Positions 45,415-54,114 of a DNA stretch of 64,000 nucleotides are shown in pieces. The position numbers were made by a program, and so were the translations under genes. Under the pieces are notes generated by a model, which ran no database searches, was not told the DNA's origin, and saw only the letters and a program-made list of their open reading frames with translations. Within the stretch, counting starts at the first letter, position 1, and every line of letters begins with the position of its first letter. This DNA is from Caballeronia glebae (lineage in GTDB: Bacteria > Pseudomonadota > Gammaproteobacteria > Burkholderiales > Burkholderiaceae), in assembly GCF_001545035.1 (NCBI RefSeq), contig NZ_FCOJ02000031.1, positions 1 through 64,000 of the forward strand, given 5' to 3'.

Positions 45415-46431
45415 TCACCCGCGTCGATGCTCGCAGGTGACGTCTCTTCCTCGCGGAAGCTGACGTGGCCAGAAGGCCCGACACGTTGTCCCCGTGGCTT
45501 CACACGTCGCTGTTGCCGGCAACGCATGCACAGGTAGGCTACAGCCGACGGAACGGCCGGTCTCGTCACCAGCCTTATGGGCGGGCGAGACAATGATGTT
45601 TGCGACTTCACGTCGCACTTTCGAAATGCATTCCACTTCTGGCGCGTGGAGCGCGTAGAGCTTGTGCTGATCCTTCGCACGCTGGCGGCATATACGCCAG
45701 GCGCGCTCAAGCCAGATCTGCAAGGATGCCTGCTGCTCAGTAGAGGCGCCTGACAACTTTCTCTCGATGTCACGCAGCAATCGTCCGAGTATCGTGCGCT
45801 GACGCTTGAGCACCCGGCGCAGGCGCTTAAACTGTTTCGCATGTGCATAGCCACCGGCGCGGCGACGCAACTGTTTCCCCTCTCGCTCGTATGTTTGCTT
45901 GAGTGTCAGTCCGGCACGTTGCGCGAGCCTTGCGAGTTTGCCTCGTGCAATCTCCAGCAATCGGCTGTCAGTCGGATAGGCAATCGCTTTCTGTTGGACC
46001 GTCGTATCGACAATCACGCGCTCGAACTCGGCCGGCCTCACTGCTTTCATTTGCACGGCCGCTGCAATTGTCGTCGCGAGCAACTCCTCGACACCGGCTT
46101 CGCCCAGCGCCTGCCGAAAGCGCACGAGGTTGGTCGGATCGCACGGCATGTGCGGCTGAAAATACTCCTCGCCGCAGAAAAACTGGAAGTACACGTCTTG
46201 TGCCCAGCGCTCGCAAACCGAGTCATCACTTTCGTTGTACGCGTGCTTCAGGTAGAGCAGTCCGACCATCAACCGGATCGACAGGCGCGGACGTCCGGCG
46301 GCGCTGAGGCCCGCACCTGCCAGTTTGGGTGCCGTGCCGAACAGATCAATCTCGGCACTTACCCGGCCCTCGCGAGCGCGTCGCTCGAAGATTGGCGTCA
46401 ACGGGCTGCACGCGGCCATTTGAGAGATCAT
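45415..46431 (-). mobile_element. IS5-type transposase, C-terminal part altered
   Basis: The N-terminal 270 residues match IS5-like DDE transposases: RLMVGLLYLKHAYNESDDSV, EEYFQPHMPCDPTNLVRFRQ, ERVIVDTTVQQKAIAYPTDS (first catalytic Asp), AHAKQFKRLRRVLKRQRTIL and KLYALHAPEVECISK. After ECISK the sequence no longer follows the family: the KVS and GNPYDGHTL motifs and the final Glu are missing, and no frame restores them. It is therefore truncated or rearranged and probably inactive. No terminal repeats were identified. Confidence 0.75.
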
Positions 46432-46789
46432 CCGATCAATCGCATCAACGATCTGCTGCCCTGGAATGTCGTCACTGAATTTGCCGCCGCCTCAATCCGC
46501 GCGTAACCTGCATTCGCGCCCGCCGAAATCAAGACATTGGACACGCGTGGACACGCGCCGCTTGCCTTTGGCTCCGCCGAATACATCCTTTCTGACTTCC
46601 CTTAAATCAACCATGAACCAAGGATAAAGGCTGCGTACCGGTACACGTTTATCTCGCTTCTCCAGTGCGCTGCAGTGGTACATTTTTACACTGCGATTTA
46701 TGGTTCTACGGGGCTGATTCACGATGATGGGCAATACCGCGGCTCAGGACCGAATCGAACTGACAGGCGCCGGGCGCCCGGAGCGCAGA
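46432..46789. other. Intergenic between transposase and SDR gene
   Basis: An 80-codon minus-strand frame (46492-46734) is present but not recognised. It may be the old left end of the insertion. Confidence 0.35.
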
Positions 46790-47659
46790 TCAGCGTGGAC
46801 TATGCTGCTCGATGAGCTTTCCGAACCGCCGCAGACCGATCGCGTCGGCAGCGGACGGCGACACGGCGTTCACGAGCGTAAGCATCCTGAGCAGCGAGCC
46901 GCCCATGATGTGGGCCCGACGTCGCTGGCGGATGGTGGCGAGGATATCGCGCGCGACCGCATCAGGCTCGCAGAGGGCGACGCCCATCTTGCGCCACATG
47001 TCGAAATATGCGGACTCCGACTCGGTATTCGAGGGCGCAGGCCCGAAGAAAGAAAGCACCACGTCGGTCCCGGCAAGCTCGCGGTTGGCGCCTTGCACGT
47101 AGCTCGCCAGCGCGCCGCGGGTCGCCGCGTAGGCGCTCATAAACGGCAGCGCCACCCGGCCGTCCATGGCGCCGCCGATGTGGACAATCACTCCGCCGCC
47201 GGCTTGCTTGCGTAGCCCCGGCACAAATGCCTGGGTCACGCCGATGGGTCCCTTCACGTTGACCGCGAGCAGCGCGTCCACGTCGGCCGACGTGTAGTCC
47301 TCGATGGCCTTGCGCGGCGAGATGCCCGCGAGGTTCACCACCGCATCGATCCGGCCGAGGTGCTCAAAGGCCGCCGCCGCCAGGTTCTCGAGGCTCGCCG
47401 GATCGGTGACGTCCGCGCGCAGGTAAATTGCCGAGCCGTCGTTCCGACCGGTCAGCGCCGCAGCGTCGTGCTCGCGCCGCGCCGCCAGCACCATGCGGAA
47501 GCCCTCGGCCGCGAGGAGCCTCACCAAGGCTTGACCAAGTCCTCCGGTCACCCCGATGAGCACGGCGGTGGGCGCGTCCTTGCCCCGCTCTGCTGCGGCG
47601 CGGCCGATTCCGGCGGCGTCGCCGGTGATCACAGGGTTCTTTCCATTCAGCTTGGCCAT
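46790..47659 (-). CDS. SDR-family protein with doubled N-terminal motif
   Basis: A 289-residue Rossmann-fold protein. It has two glycine-rich starts: ITGDAAGIG (11-19) and, 17 residues later, IGVTGGLG (35-42), as if the beginning of one SDR were fused to another. NLAGISPRKA is the NAG motif. The usual catalytic Ser is replaced (HIGGAMDG), and YxxxK reads YAATR (Tyr177 to Arg181), so classical catalysis is doubtful. It may be a reductase with altered chemistry or an NAD(P)-binding protein. Under Rrf2 control by position; a similar palindrome lies upstream at 47687. Confidence 0.75.
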   Translation of the reverse strand: MAKLNGKNPVITGDAAGIGRAAAERGKDAPTAVLIGVTGGLGQALVRLLAAEGFRMVLAARREHDAAALTGRNDGSAIYLRADVTDPASLENLAAAAFEHLGRIDAVVNLAGISPRKAIEDYTSADVDALLAVNVKGPIGVTQAFVPGLRKQAGGGVIVHIGGAMDGRVALPFMSAYAATRGALASYVQGANRELAGTDVVLSFFGPAPSNTESESAYFDMWRKMGVALCEPDAVARDILATIRQRRRAHIMGGSLLRMLTLVNAVSPSAADAIGLRRFGKLIEQHSPR

Positions 47660-47686
47660 TTTGAATCCCTTTCGGTAGATATTCGC

Positions 47687-47703
47687 TACTATAAAAGTAT
47701 CTA
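47687..47703. promoter_or_regulatory. Rrf2-type operator half before the SDR gene
   Basis: TACTATAAAAGTATCTA contains TACT-ATAAA-AGTA, which resembles the perfect palindrome upstream of the Rrf2 gene (GATACTA-TAT-TAGTATC). It probably lets the regulator control the SDR gene. Confidence 0.45.
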
Positions 47704-47721
47704 TTTAGAGTAAAAAAAACG

Positions 47722-48147
47722 CTAACCGGACCTAGCCCTGATTTTGGACACCACGTCCGCCAATGTCGTCTGCCTCAGCTCATTGCGGACGGCCACCTGA
47801 GTGCCAGCAAGCACGTCGCTCATGACTTCTTTGATGTTACAGCTCACGACACACTCGTCCCTTCTGGGATAGGCGTGGATGGCGAACGCATTTGGAGGGT
47901 CTACCGCAGAGTAGATGTCCAGGAGAGAAATACTTTTTGGGCTTCGTGCCAGGCCATAGCCACCCGACTTACCAACAGTCGTCGTAACCAGCTTCGCCTT
48001 CGAGAGTTTTACGAGGATTCTCTTAACGAAAACCGGGTTCGCATTCACGCTGCCTGCGAGAACCTCCGACGTGAAGATTCCTTCGTGATGGACGATTGCC
48101 GCGAGTACGTGAACAGCGATCGAAAATTGAGTGTTTACTGAAGCCAT
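47722..48147 (-). CDS. Rrf2-family transcriptional regulator
   Basis: A 141-residue winged-helix protein: NTQFSIAVHVLAAIVHHEGI, VNANPVFVKRILVKLSKAKL, VGKSGGYGLARSPKSISLLD, typical of the Rrf2 family (IscR, NsrR). Only Cys99 and Cys103 (DECVVSC) are in the cluster region; the third Cys of NsrR-type iron-sulfur sites is absent. It could be a redox or thiol sensor. It probably represses itself and the downstream SDR gene through the TACT/AGTA palindromes. Confidence 0.88.
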   Translation of the reverse strand: MASVNTQFSIAVHVLAAIVHHEGIFTSEVLAGSVNANPVFVKRILVKLSKAKLVTTTVGKSGGYGLARSPKSISLLDIYSAVDPPNAFAIHAYPRRDECVVSCNIKEVMSDVLAGTQVAVRNELRQTTLADVVSKIRARSG

Positions 48148-48150
48148 TTA

Positions 48151-48171
48151 TGGATACTATATTAGTATCCA
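48151..48171. promoter_or_regulatory. Palindromic operator of the Rrf2 regulator
   Basis: TGGATACTA and TAGTATCCA are perfect 9-bp arms separated by TAT, 4 bases upstream of the Rrf2 start codon. The position overlaps the expected promoter or ribosome-site zone, so binding would repress. Confidence 0.65.
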
Positions 48172-48214
48172 TACTGAATGCAAGAACAAAATGCCCGGCC
48201 CGGGGTGGTGCCCT

Positions 48215-48517
48215 CTATACATTGCGAATGGCGATGGGCGAGAGGAATCGCACTTCCTTGTCGGCAATAAGCTCCTTCGTCGCATGGTCATAGACGCTCC
48301 GATACGGCTTCTTAGGTTGCTGAGCGAGCCATTCGTCGTGCGATCCGTTCCATACTTCGAAGAGAACTAGCTCATTCTCTGCATTCGGATCTTCATTGAG
48401 CACTGCGCTTACGAACGATGGTTCTGTAGCCATCGCTTGAATCAGCTCGTCGAGATGCGGCAAGAACTGGGACTTGGCCGAGGCAACGAGTTTGAATCGG
48501 ATGTAGAGAGCCAGCAT
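48215..48517 (-). CDS. ABM-family monooxygenase-like protein
   Basis: A 100-residue protein with the dimeric alpha/beta barrel pattern: LYIRFKLVASAKSQFLPHLD, EPSFVSAVLNEDPNAENELV, LFEVWNGSHDEWLAQQPKKP. Proteins of the antibiotic biosynthesis monooxygenase family (YgiN type) oxidise quinols or act in redox stress. It is encoded just upstream of the Rrf2 gene on the same strand, and the quinol link fits the hydroxyquinol pathway in this island. Confidence 0.8.
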   Translation of the reverse strand: MLALYIRFKLVASAKSQFLPHLDELIQAMATEPSFVSAVLNEDPNAENELVLFEVWNGSHDEWLAQQPKKPYRSVYDHATKELIADKEVRFLSPIAIRNV

Positions 48518-48678
48518 TTTTCGTGGTTGTCAGTGTTCGCTTTGGAGGCGGCGACTAGGCTCGTTGCGATGCCTGTGAATGGCATTTCGTCGAACAGGAG
48601 TCGGCGAGTGGAATCTTAAATAGCAAGACGGCCGCTAACCTGTGGTTGTAGCCGTCGGGAGACTATTCGTTATCCTGC

Positions 48679-49536
48679 TTAGTCTTCGAACTGGCTGATC
48701 GTCGCGTTGTATGCCCGCGTGGCCATCTCTTCCAACGGGAGCTTGCGCTCGACTTCAGAGAGAATCTCGACGCCCCACGGACCGTCGAAGCCCGTCGCCT
48801 GGACTGCCTTGATAAAGCCCTTCACGTCGAGGACGCCTTCGCCCGGCAGGCGACGCTTATGACAGGTGTCCATCCACAGCGGCTCGATTGCGTAGCGGTC
48901 TGCGTCGTCCAGTTCGATGCCCTTGATGAACTCGGGCTTGATCGTGGCGATTTCCTTGAAATCGACATTGCCGCGGCTCAGATGCCAGATGTCGAGCAGC
49001 AGACCAGCGTTGGCCTTGTTCGCACCTTCGACGATGGCCTTGCCGGTTTCAATCGTGCGGACGTTGCTGAACGGCATGATTTCCAGCATGACCTGCGTGC
49101 CGCGCTTCTCGGCGTCGTCTGCCAGCTTGCCAAACTCTTCAACCATGAGCGGGACGTTCGCGGTGTCATCGCCGATGCCAGGGCCAACCTTCACGATACG
49201 CGCACGGAGTTCTTCCGCGGCTTTCAGGTAGTAGTAGCGCTGGCTATCGGAGGTGCGGCGACGCTCGCCGGTTTGATACCAGTCGACCAGGAACTCGAAC
49301 TCGACGTGCTTGATGCCGTTGGCTTCGAGGATGCGGCGCATCTCCTGGAAGCCAATCTTGTCAGCGGTGGCGTAGATGTCCGAGTGAATCAGGCCGATGC
49401 CGTCCCAACCGGCCTTCGCCGCTGCTTCGACTCGGTCCTTGAAGCTGAAGGGGCTGATTTCGGTCGGACCGAACGGATAGACATCGCCGGAGAGCGTGAA
49501 GTAGGCGGCAACGAGTTCGACTTTAGACTTGGACAT
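48679..49536 (-). CDS. IolE/xylose-isomerase-like TIM-barrel enzyme
   Basis: A 285-residue protein; ATG 49536 follows AAGAGGTCTC, and an upstream extension is rejected. TIM-barrel metal ligands typical of sugar isomerase/epimerase family proteins are Glu152 (VMLEIMPF), Asp182 (LLLDIWHLSRG) with His185, and Glu257 (WGVEILSE). Relatives include IolE dehydratase, IolI epimerase, and the lyases that split 3-keto-glycosides. Transcribed away from the ABC binding-protein gene and so likely co-regulated. The substrate is a cyclitol or 3-keto-sugar by inference. Confidence 0.82.
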   Translation of the reverse strand: MSKSKVELVAAYFTLSGDVYPFGPTEISPFSFKDRVEAAAKAGWDGIGLIHSDIYATADKIGFQEMRRILEANGIKHVEFEFLVDWYQTGERRRTSDSQRYYYLKAAEELRARIVKVGPGIGDDTANVPLMVEEFGKLADDAEKRGTQVMLEIMPFSNVRTIETGKAIVEGANKANAGLLLDIWHLSRGNVDFKEIATIKPEFIKGIELDDADRYAIEPLWMDTCHKRRLPGEGVLDVKGFIKAVQATGFDGPWGVEILSEVERKLPLEEMATRAYNATISQFED

Positions 49537-49767
49537 GAGACCTCTTGAAAGTGACGACAGGCGATTCGATGCCGGGCGTGGGGAATCGATGTCTGTACTA
49601 TTACGCAGAAGTCGCAACGAATAAACAGCCCCCGAATCGTCTTCAAGTAGAGTAAAACTCAACAATCGCGCAAGTCCAGCGTGGTGGCCACCGTGTGGAC
49701 CGCCGCATCAGGCGCATCGTTCGATTCTTCAAACGTCCGGGGCAATTATTCTGTGGCCGTGGCGATT

Positions 49768-49784
49768 TTTCCAGTGAGAGGAAA
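49768..49784. promoter_or_regulatory. TTTCC-N7-GGAAA element, copy 1
   Basis: TTTCC at 49768-49772 and GGAAA at 49780-49784 flank 7 bases, followed by TAACTTTTC. It lies 110 bases upstream of the binding-protein start, in the divergent region with the TIM-barrel gene. Two further copies precede the ATPase and dioxygenase genes. Confidence 0.65.
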
Positions 49785-49894
49785 TAACTTTTCGTTCTGT
49801 CGCATTTTTCTTTCCGATACCAAGCCTTACTGTGCCTCCACCAAAACATCAAAACCCGGCTCTTCCACGACGTGGGGCCTATTGGAGACACAGC

Positions 49895-50860
49895 ATGAAC
49901 TTCCGCAAATCCACCGTTTCTTGTTTTGCTCTGGCGGCCATCGCGAGCGCGTTTGGTACGAGCGCCCGTGCGGCCGACCAGCCTCGCGTTACGTTGCTCA
50001 TGCCGACGCAGAGCGTTGAATACTGGGCGCTTTATGCGAAGGGCTTCGAGAAGGAAGCGGCCGCTCAGGGCCTCAAGCTCGACGTGAAGGTAAGCAACTA
50101 CGACCCGAACGAACAAGCCACCGCGGTCGACCAGACGCTCGCCCAGAAGCCCGATGTCATCGTTCTCATCCCTGTGGACTCGAGCGCCATGGTTCCGTCG
50201 ATTCGCAAGATTGACCAAGCCAAGATTCCGCTGGTCATCTCGAACTCGATGCCGGACCAGAAGTATTCCAAGTACTGGAAGGTGTTCACGGGCCCGAACG
50301 ACATCAGTAACGGCGAAGTCGCCGCGAAGACCATGATTCAGGGCTTCAAGGAAAAGGGGTATGGCGACAAAGGCAAAGTCATCGTTATCAACGGACCGAT
50401 GGGTACGCCGCCTCAAGTCCAGCGCTATCAAGGTTTCGTAGACGGCCTCAAGAAGAATGCTCCTGGAATCGAAGTCGTCGGTTCGCAACCGGCCGACTGG
50501 GACGCTGTGAAGGCAGAAGCCGCAGCCTCAGCGCTCTTCACCCAATTCAAGGACGTGAAAGGCGTCTACACGGAGAACGACTCGCAACTTCGCGGCGTCG
50601 TGACTGCCGCACAGCGCCTCGGCCTCGACCCGTCGAAGCTCGTCATCGTCGGTCACGGCTGCGACTCCGGTGCAGTGGAGGCCATCTCCGCCGGAAAGGC
50701 ATACGCCACGGTCGAGCAGTCCCCGTATGACGACGGTGCGTATGCTGCGCGGGCTGCCAAGGACCTCGCGGCGGGCAAGGCACCGCAAGCCATCCAGTAT
50801 CTGCCGAATCCCGCTGCGACCAAGGCAACGCTCAACGTCTGCTACTCGCAGAAGAAGTAA
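49895..50860 (+). CDS. Periplasmic sugar-binding protein of ABC importer
   Basis: A 321-residue protein. ATG 49895 starts a signal peptide (MNFRKSTVSCFALAAIASAF, cleavage near ARA-ADQ). The type I periplasmic-binding fold of RbsB-like proteins is seen: VTLLMPTQSVEYWALYAKGF, KPDVIVLIPVDSSAMVPSIR, KVIVINGPMGTPPQVQRYQG, GVYTENDSQLRGVVTAAQRL, and YATVEQSPYDDGAYAAR. It delivers a sugar or cyclitol to the two permeases encoded at 54.1 and 55.1 kb. It is followed by a hairpin that may limit read-through. Confidence 0.92.
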   Translation: MNFRKSTVSCFALAAIASAFGTSARAADQPRVTLLMPTQSVEYWALYAKGFEKEAAAQGLKLDVKVSNYDPNEQATAVDQTLAQKPDVIVLIPVDSSAMVPSIRKIDQAKIPLVISNSMPDQKYSKYWKVFTGPNDISNGEVAAKTMIQGFKEKGYGDKGKVIVINGPMGTPPQVQRYQGFVDGLKKNAPGIEVVGSQPADWDAVKAEAAASALFTQFKDVKGVYTENDSQLRGVVTAAQRLGLDPSKLVIVGHGCDSGAVEAISAGKAYATVEQSPYDDGAYAARAAKDLAAGKAPQAIQYLPNPAATKATLNVCYSQKK

Positions 50861-50906
50861 CGCGCGCCGCAAGGTTGAGCGTCGAACAGGCGGCGAGAAG
50901 TTTTTC

Positions 50907-50935
50907 GCGACCCTTCGGGGTCGCTTTCGTTTTAC
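50907..50935 (+). terminator. Hairpin after the binding-protein gene
   Basis: GCGACCC-TTC-GGGGTCGC at 50907-50924 is followed by TTTCGTTTT. This looks like a rho-independent terminator 46 bases after the stop and 26 before the next gene. A partial terminator here would give excess binding protein, a common design in sugar importers. Confidence 0.75.
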
Positions 50936-50949
50936 GAACGGAGACAACG

Positions 50950-52071
50950 ATGAGACGAGAGATTGGCGTAGCTGTGATTGGCACCGGCTTCATGGGAAAG
51001 GCTCACGCGCTGGCATACCGAGCCGTGCCAAACGCCTTTCCGAATTCGCTGAGGCCGCGGTTGGTGGCAGTGGCCGATGTGAGTGAGGCAGGTGCTCAGC
51101 AAGCGGCAGAGCACTTCGGGTTTGAGCGCGCGACGACTGACTGGCGCACGTTGCTGGACGACCCCGGTGTGCAGGTCATCTCAATCACAACGCCATGCAG
51201 CCTGCATCGGGAAATGGCGCTGGCCGCCATTGCCGCTGGGAAGCACGTTCATTGCGAGAAGCCGACTGCTCCGTCGGCCGCCGATGCTTTCGAGATGATG
51301 GAGGCGGCTGAGACTGCGAAGGTGGTTACGCAAGTCGGCTACAACTACATCAAAAACCCCGTGCTCAAACTGGCGCGGGAGATGATTGCATCCGGTGAAC
51401 TGGGTGAAATCACGAGCTTTCGCGGCGTCCACGCTGAAGACTACATGGCCGACCCGGAGATTCCATACGGATGGCGAGTTGACCCTCAGAACGGGGCCGG
51501 TGCGCTTGCCGAAATCGGCAACCATATCGTCGGTCTATCTCGATTCCTCCTCGGGGCCGTCACCCAGGTCAACGCGCAGCTGGAGACCGTCAATAAAACG
51601 CGCCCGGTGGCACCAGGCTCGTCCGAGCGGCGTGAGGTCAAAGTCGACGACATCGCCCGACTGATGGTGGCGTTTGAGCGGGGATGCTCCGGTTCCATAG
51701 AGGCGAATTGGGCGGCAACCGGTCGCAAGATGCAGCTCGAGTTCGAGGTGTACGGAACGAAAGGCGCACTGTGCTTTTCACAGGAGCGCTTCAATGAGCT
51801 GCAGTATTTCAAGGCCGGGGGCGAGCCTCGGACGTCGGGGTTCACCCGTATTGAAGCAGGCCCGGCTCACCCTCCCTACGAAAATTTCACAGTGGCCGGC
51901 GGGCACCAGCTTGGTTTCAATGACTTGAAGACCATTGAAATGGCTGAGTTCATCGCGGCCATCGAGCACGGCACGCCCACGTTCCCAGACTTCCGCGAGG
52001 CTTGGGAAATCCAGCGCATCGTCGACGCGGCGATTCGGTCGTCGGCGCAGGGGCAGCGAATCACTCTTTAA
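50950..52071 (+). CDS. Gfo/Idh/MocA-family oxidoreductase
   Basis: A 373-residue protein; ATG 50950 is after a GGAGACAACG site. The NAD(P) motif GTGFMG (11-16), catalytic Lys104 (HCEKPTA), and His192 (EIGNHIVG) are those of sugar and cyclitol dehydrogenases. The length and inserts fit enzymes that oxidise a hydroxyl of a sugar, inositol or glycoside. It stands between importer genes, so it probably makes the first oxidation of the imported compound. Confidence 0.9.
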   Translation: MRREIGVAVIGTGFMGKAHALAYRAVPNAFPNSLRPRLVAVADVSEAGAQQAAEHFGFERATTDWRTLLDDPGVQVISITTPCSLHREMALAAIAAGKHVHCEKPTAPSAADAFEMMEAAETAKVVTQVGYNYIKNPVLKLAREMIASGELGEITSFRGVHAEDYMADPEIPYGWRVDPQNGAGALAEIGNHIVGLSRFLLGAVTQVNAQLETVNKTRPVAPGSSERREVKVDDIARLMVAFERGCSGSIEANWAATGRKMQLEFEVYGTKGALCFSQERFNELQYFKAGGEPRTSGFTRIEAGPAHPPYENFTVAGGHQLGFNDLKTIEMAEFIAAIEHGTPTFPDFREAWEIQRIVDAAIRSSAQGQRITL

Positions 52072-52530
52072 AGTGAGCCGCGGGCTCAAGGCTACGCGCG
52101 GCTGGTCGGGCAGCACGTGCGGCTCCGCGGGACGGGAATTCGACCAGCAGGGATATTTCCTTCCACCGGAAATATCATTTCGCCGCAGCGCATTTTTCTT
52201 TCGCAGCCGAACTAATAACCTGCAACTCAACAATAACGAAGCCGCTGACGGTTTCTGCTGGAGACGACATGCATTCCTGCGCACGCAGCGATTCCCTGCG
52301 AGTTCCTCTCCTCAGAGACCGCCAACAGCAGCGTCGCTGATGCGGCAGCGCCTCCTCGCTCGTTTTGAGCCTTGGTAAGCGAAATGCAGCGCATCGACGC
52401 GGGACATCGTTATTCGACATGTATGCCGTCACGTACACACGACCAGGTACGCGCAGGAGGTCGGCGACAGTGACAGGCATCAGCCCTTGACAGCGGACGG
52501 CCAAAGAGTGTCCGCGTTTGGAGGAAGACA
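52072..52530. other. Regulatory gap before the ABC ATPase gene
   Basis: A 459-base gap with no supported gene. It carries copy 2 of the TTTCC-N7-GGAAA element at 52156, so the ATPase-permease operon likely has its own promoter here. Confidence 0.5.
52156..52172. promoter_or_regulatory. TTTCC-N7-GGAAA element, copy 2
   Basis: TTTCC at 52156-52160 and GGAAA at 52168-52172 around TTCCACC, followed by TATCATTTCG. The right flank closely matches copy 3 (TGTCATTTC). It is 360 bases before the ATPase start. Confidence 0.65.
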
Positions 52531-54114
52531 ATGCTGCAAGACGCGAATTCCGGTGCTGAGCCGGTAGCGGTTCAGAGTCTGCTCTGCGCTCGCAATCTCA
52601 CAAAGCATTATGGTGGCGTCAAGGCGCTGACAGGCGTCAGCCTCGAACTGGCGCCCGGAGAAATTCATGCGCTGTGTGGAGAGAACGGCGCGGGTAAAAG
52701 CACGTTCATCAAGATTCTGGGCGGCCTCGTTCACCCTGACGACGGCGAAATCACTGTCGACGGCCACGCTCTGAAACTCGGGAGTCGCACCGACCCTCGG
52801 CTCATCTCAATCGTTCACCAAGAGCTTGCAATCGTTCCGACGCTCTCGGTACTCGATAACATTCTTCTTGGTGGCGCGGACCAGAGCGCAATCTACCGTC
52901 GCGGTGAGTATCGGGACTCTGTCCGGGAGCATCTCGACTCAGTCGGGTTGTCACACGTCAAGCTGGATGCTCCGGCATCTCGACTCAGCCTCGCCGAATG
53001 CCAACTCGTAGAAATCGCGCGAGGCATGTCGCGGCAGGCGAAGGTTCTGCTCCTCGACGAGCCGACTGCCACCTTGTCGGACGCGGAGATTGTTCGAGTC
53101 TTTGACGTTGCGCGCAAGCTGCGCGACCAAGGCACCGCAATGATTTTTGTGAGCCACCGGCTCGATGAGGTGTTTGCGCTGACGGACCGGGTCACGGTTT
53201 TCCGCAACGGCCAGCACGTTTTGACGCAACGTACCGCGGACATGACGACTGCTGAAGTGGTCAAGGCAATGATTGGGCGTGAACTTGTGCATAGCAAGGG
53301 CACGCCACCCGAGGGCCGCGCTGACGTCGCGCCGCGACTGTCGGTGTCAAGCCTCACAGTTGCAGATAAGGTCAAAGACCTGTCGGTCGACGTAGCGCCC
53401 GGTGAGATTCTCGCGGTCGTCGGTCAGCTGGGTTCAGGCGCCGAAGTTCTTGTCGAGGCGCTCGCCGGGCTTCGCGGCGACATCTCCAACTCAGTCAAGG
53501 TCGATGGACAGCCCATCAAGCTCGACAGCATCCGCAGTTCCCTGAAGGCAGGAATTGCCTACGTCGCCGAGGACCGTGCGGATAAGGGCGTCTTTCTGGA
53601 TGCGCCGATTGCTATCAACATCACTGCCTCCGTCATGGCGAAGTTCAGCAAGGCCGGAATTATGCGACGTGCCGGTGAGCAGGAGGAGGCTCGACGCCTC
53701 GCGTCGATGTTCGCCATCGACCCGAAGCGCCTTCCTCATGAAGTGTCGACGCTCAGCGGTGGCAACCAGCAGAAGGTGTCGCTCGCCAAAGCCGTCGCGC
53801 TCGCGCCTCGCCTGTTGCTGTTGAACGAGCCCACCCGAGGCGTTGATATTGGCGCTCGCGCGGAAATCTATTCGACGCTTCGCAAGATGGCCGACGACGG
53901 CTTGGCGATTGTCTTCTACTCGACAGACCTCGAAGAAATTCTGGAACTTGCCGACACCGTTCTCACCGTCTTCCGTGGTCGAATGGTGCGCCATAAGCCT
54001 CGATTTGAAATCGATGGTGACACGCTGCTCCACGACATCGTCGCGGGCGATAGCGACGCATCTCACGGACATGTCTCTTTCCGAAACCAACCCGCGGAGG
54101 TGCGTAATGCATAA
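52531..54114 (+). CDS. Double-domain sugar ABC transporter ATPase
   Basis: A 527-residue RbsA/MglA-type protein. Domain 1 has Walker A GENGAGKS (50-57), signature LSLAECQLVEIARG and Walker B KVLLLDEPTATLS. Domain 2 has the usual degenerate Walker A (VVGQLGSGAEVL), signature LSGGNQQKVSLAKAV and Walker B LLLLNEPTRGVDIGA, where Asp is replaced by Asn. One active and one degenerate site is normal for this family, although the Asn is unusual. It powers import through the two permeases that follow; the end overlaps the next gene. Confidence 0.93.
   Translation: MLQDANSGAEPVAVQSLLCARNLTKHYGGVKALTGVSLELAPGEIHALCGENGAGKSTFIKILGGLVHPDDGEITVDGHALKLGSRTDPRLISIVHQELAIVPTLSVLDNILLGGADQSAIYRRGEYRDSVREHLDSVGLSHVKLDAPASRLSLAECQLVEIARGMSRQAKVLLLDEPTATLSDAEIVRVFDVARKLRDQGTAMIFVSHRLDEVFALTDRVTVFRNGQHVLTQRTADMTTAEVVKAMIGRELVHSKGTPPEGRADVAPRLSVSSLTVADKVKDLSVDVAPGEILAVVGQLGSGAEVLVEALAGLRGDISNSVKVDGQPIKLDSIRSSLKAGIAYVAEDRADKGVFLDAPIAINITASVMAKFSKAGIMRRAGEQEEARRLASMFAIDPKRLPHEVSTLSGGNQQKVSLAKAVALAPRLLLLNEPTRGVDIGARAEIYSTLRKMADDGLAIVFYSTDLEEILELADTVLTVFRGRMVRHKPRFEIDGDTLLHDIVAGDSDASHGHVSFRNQPAEVRNA

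Noticed and set aside
49643-50488. A 281-codon minus-strand frame opposite the binding-protein gene
   Set aside because: Shadow of a clear periplasmic binding protein with a signal peptide.
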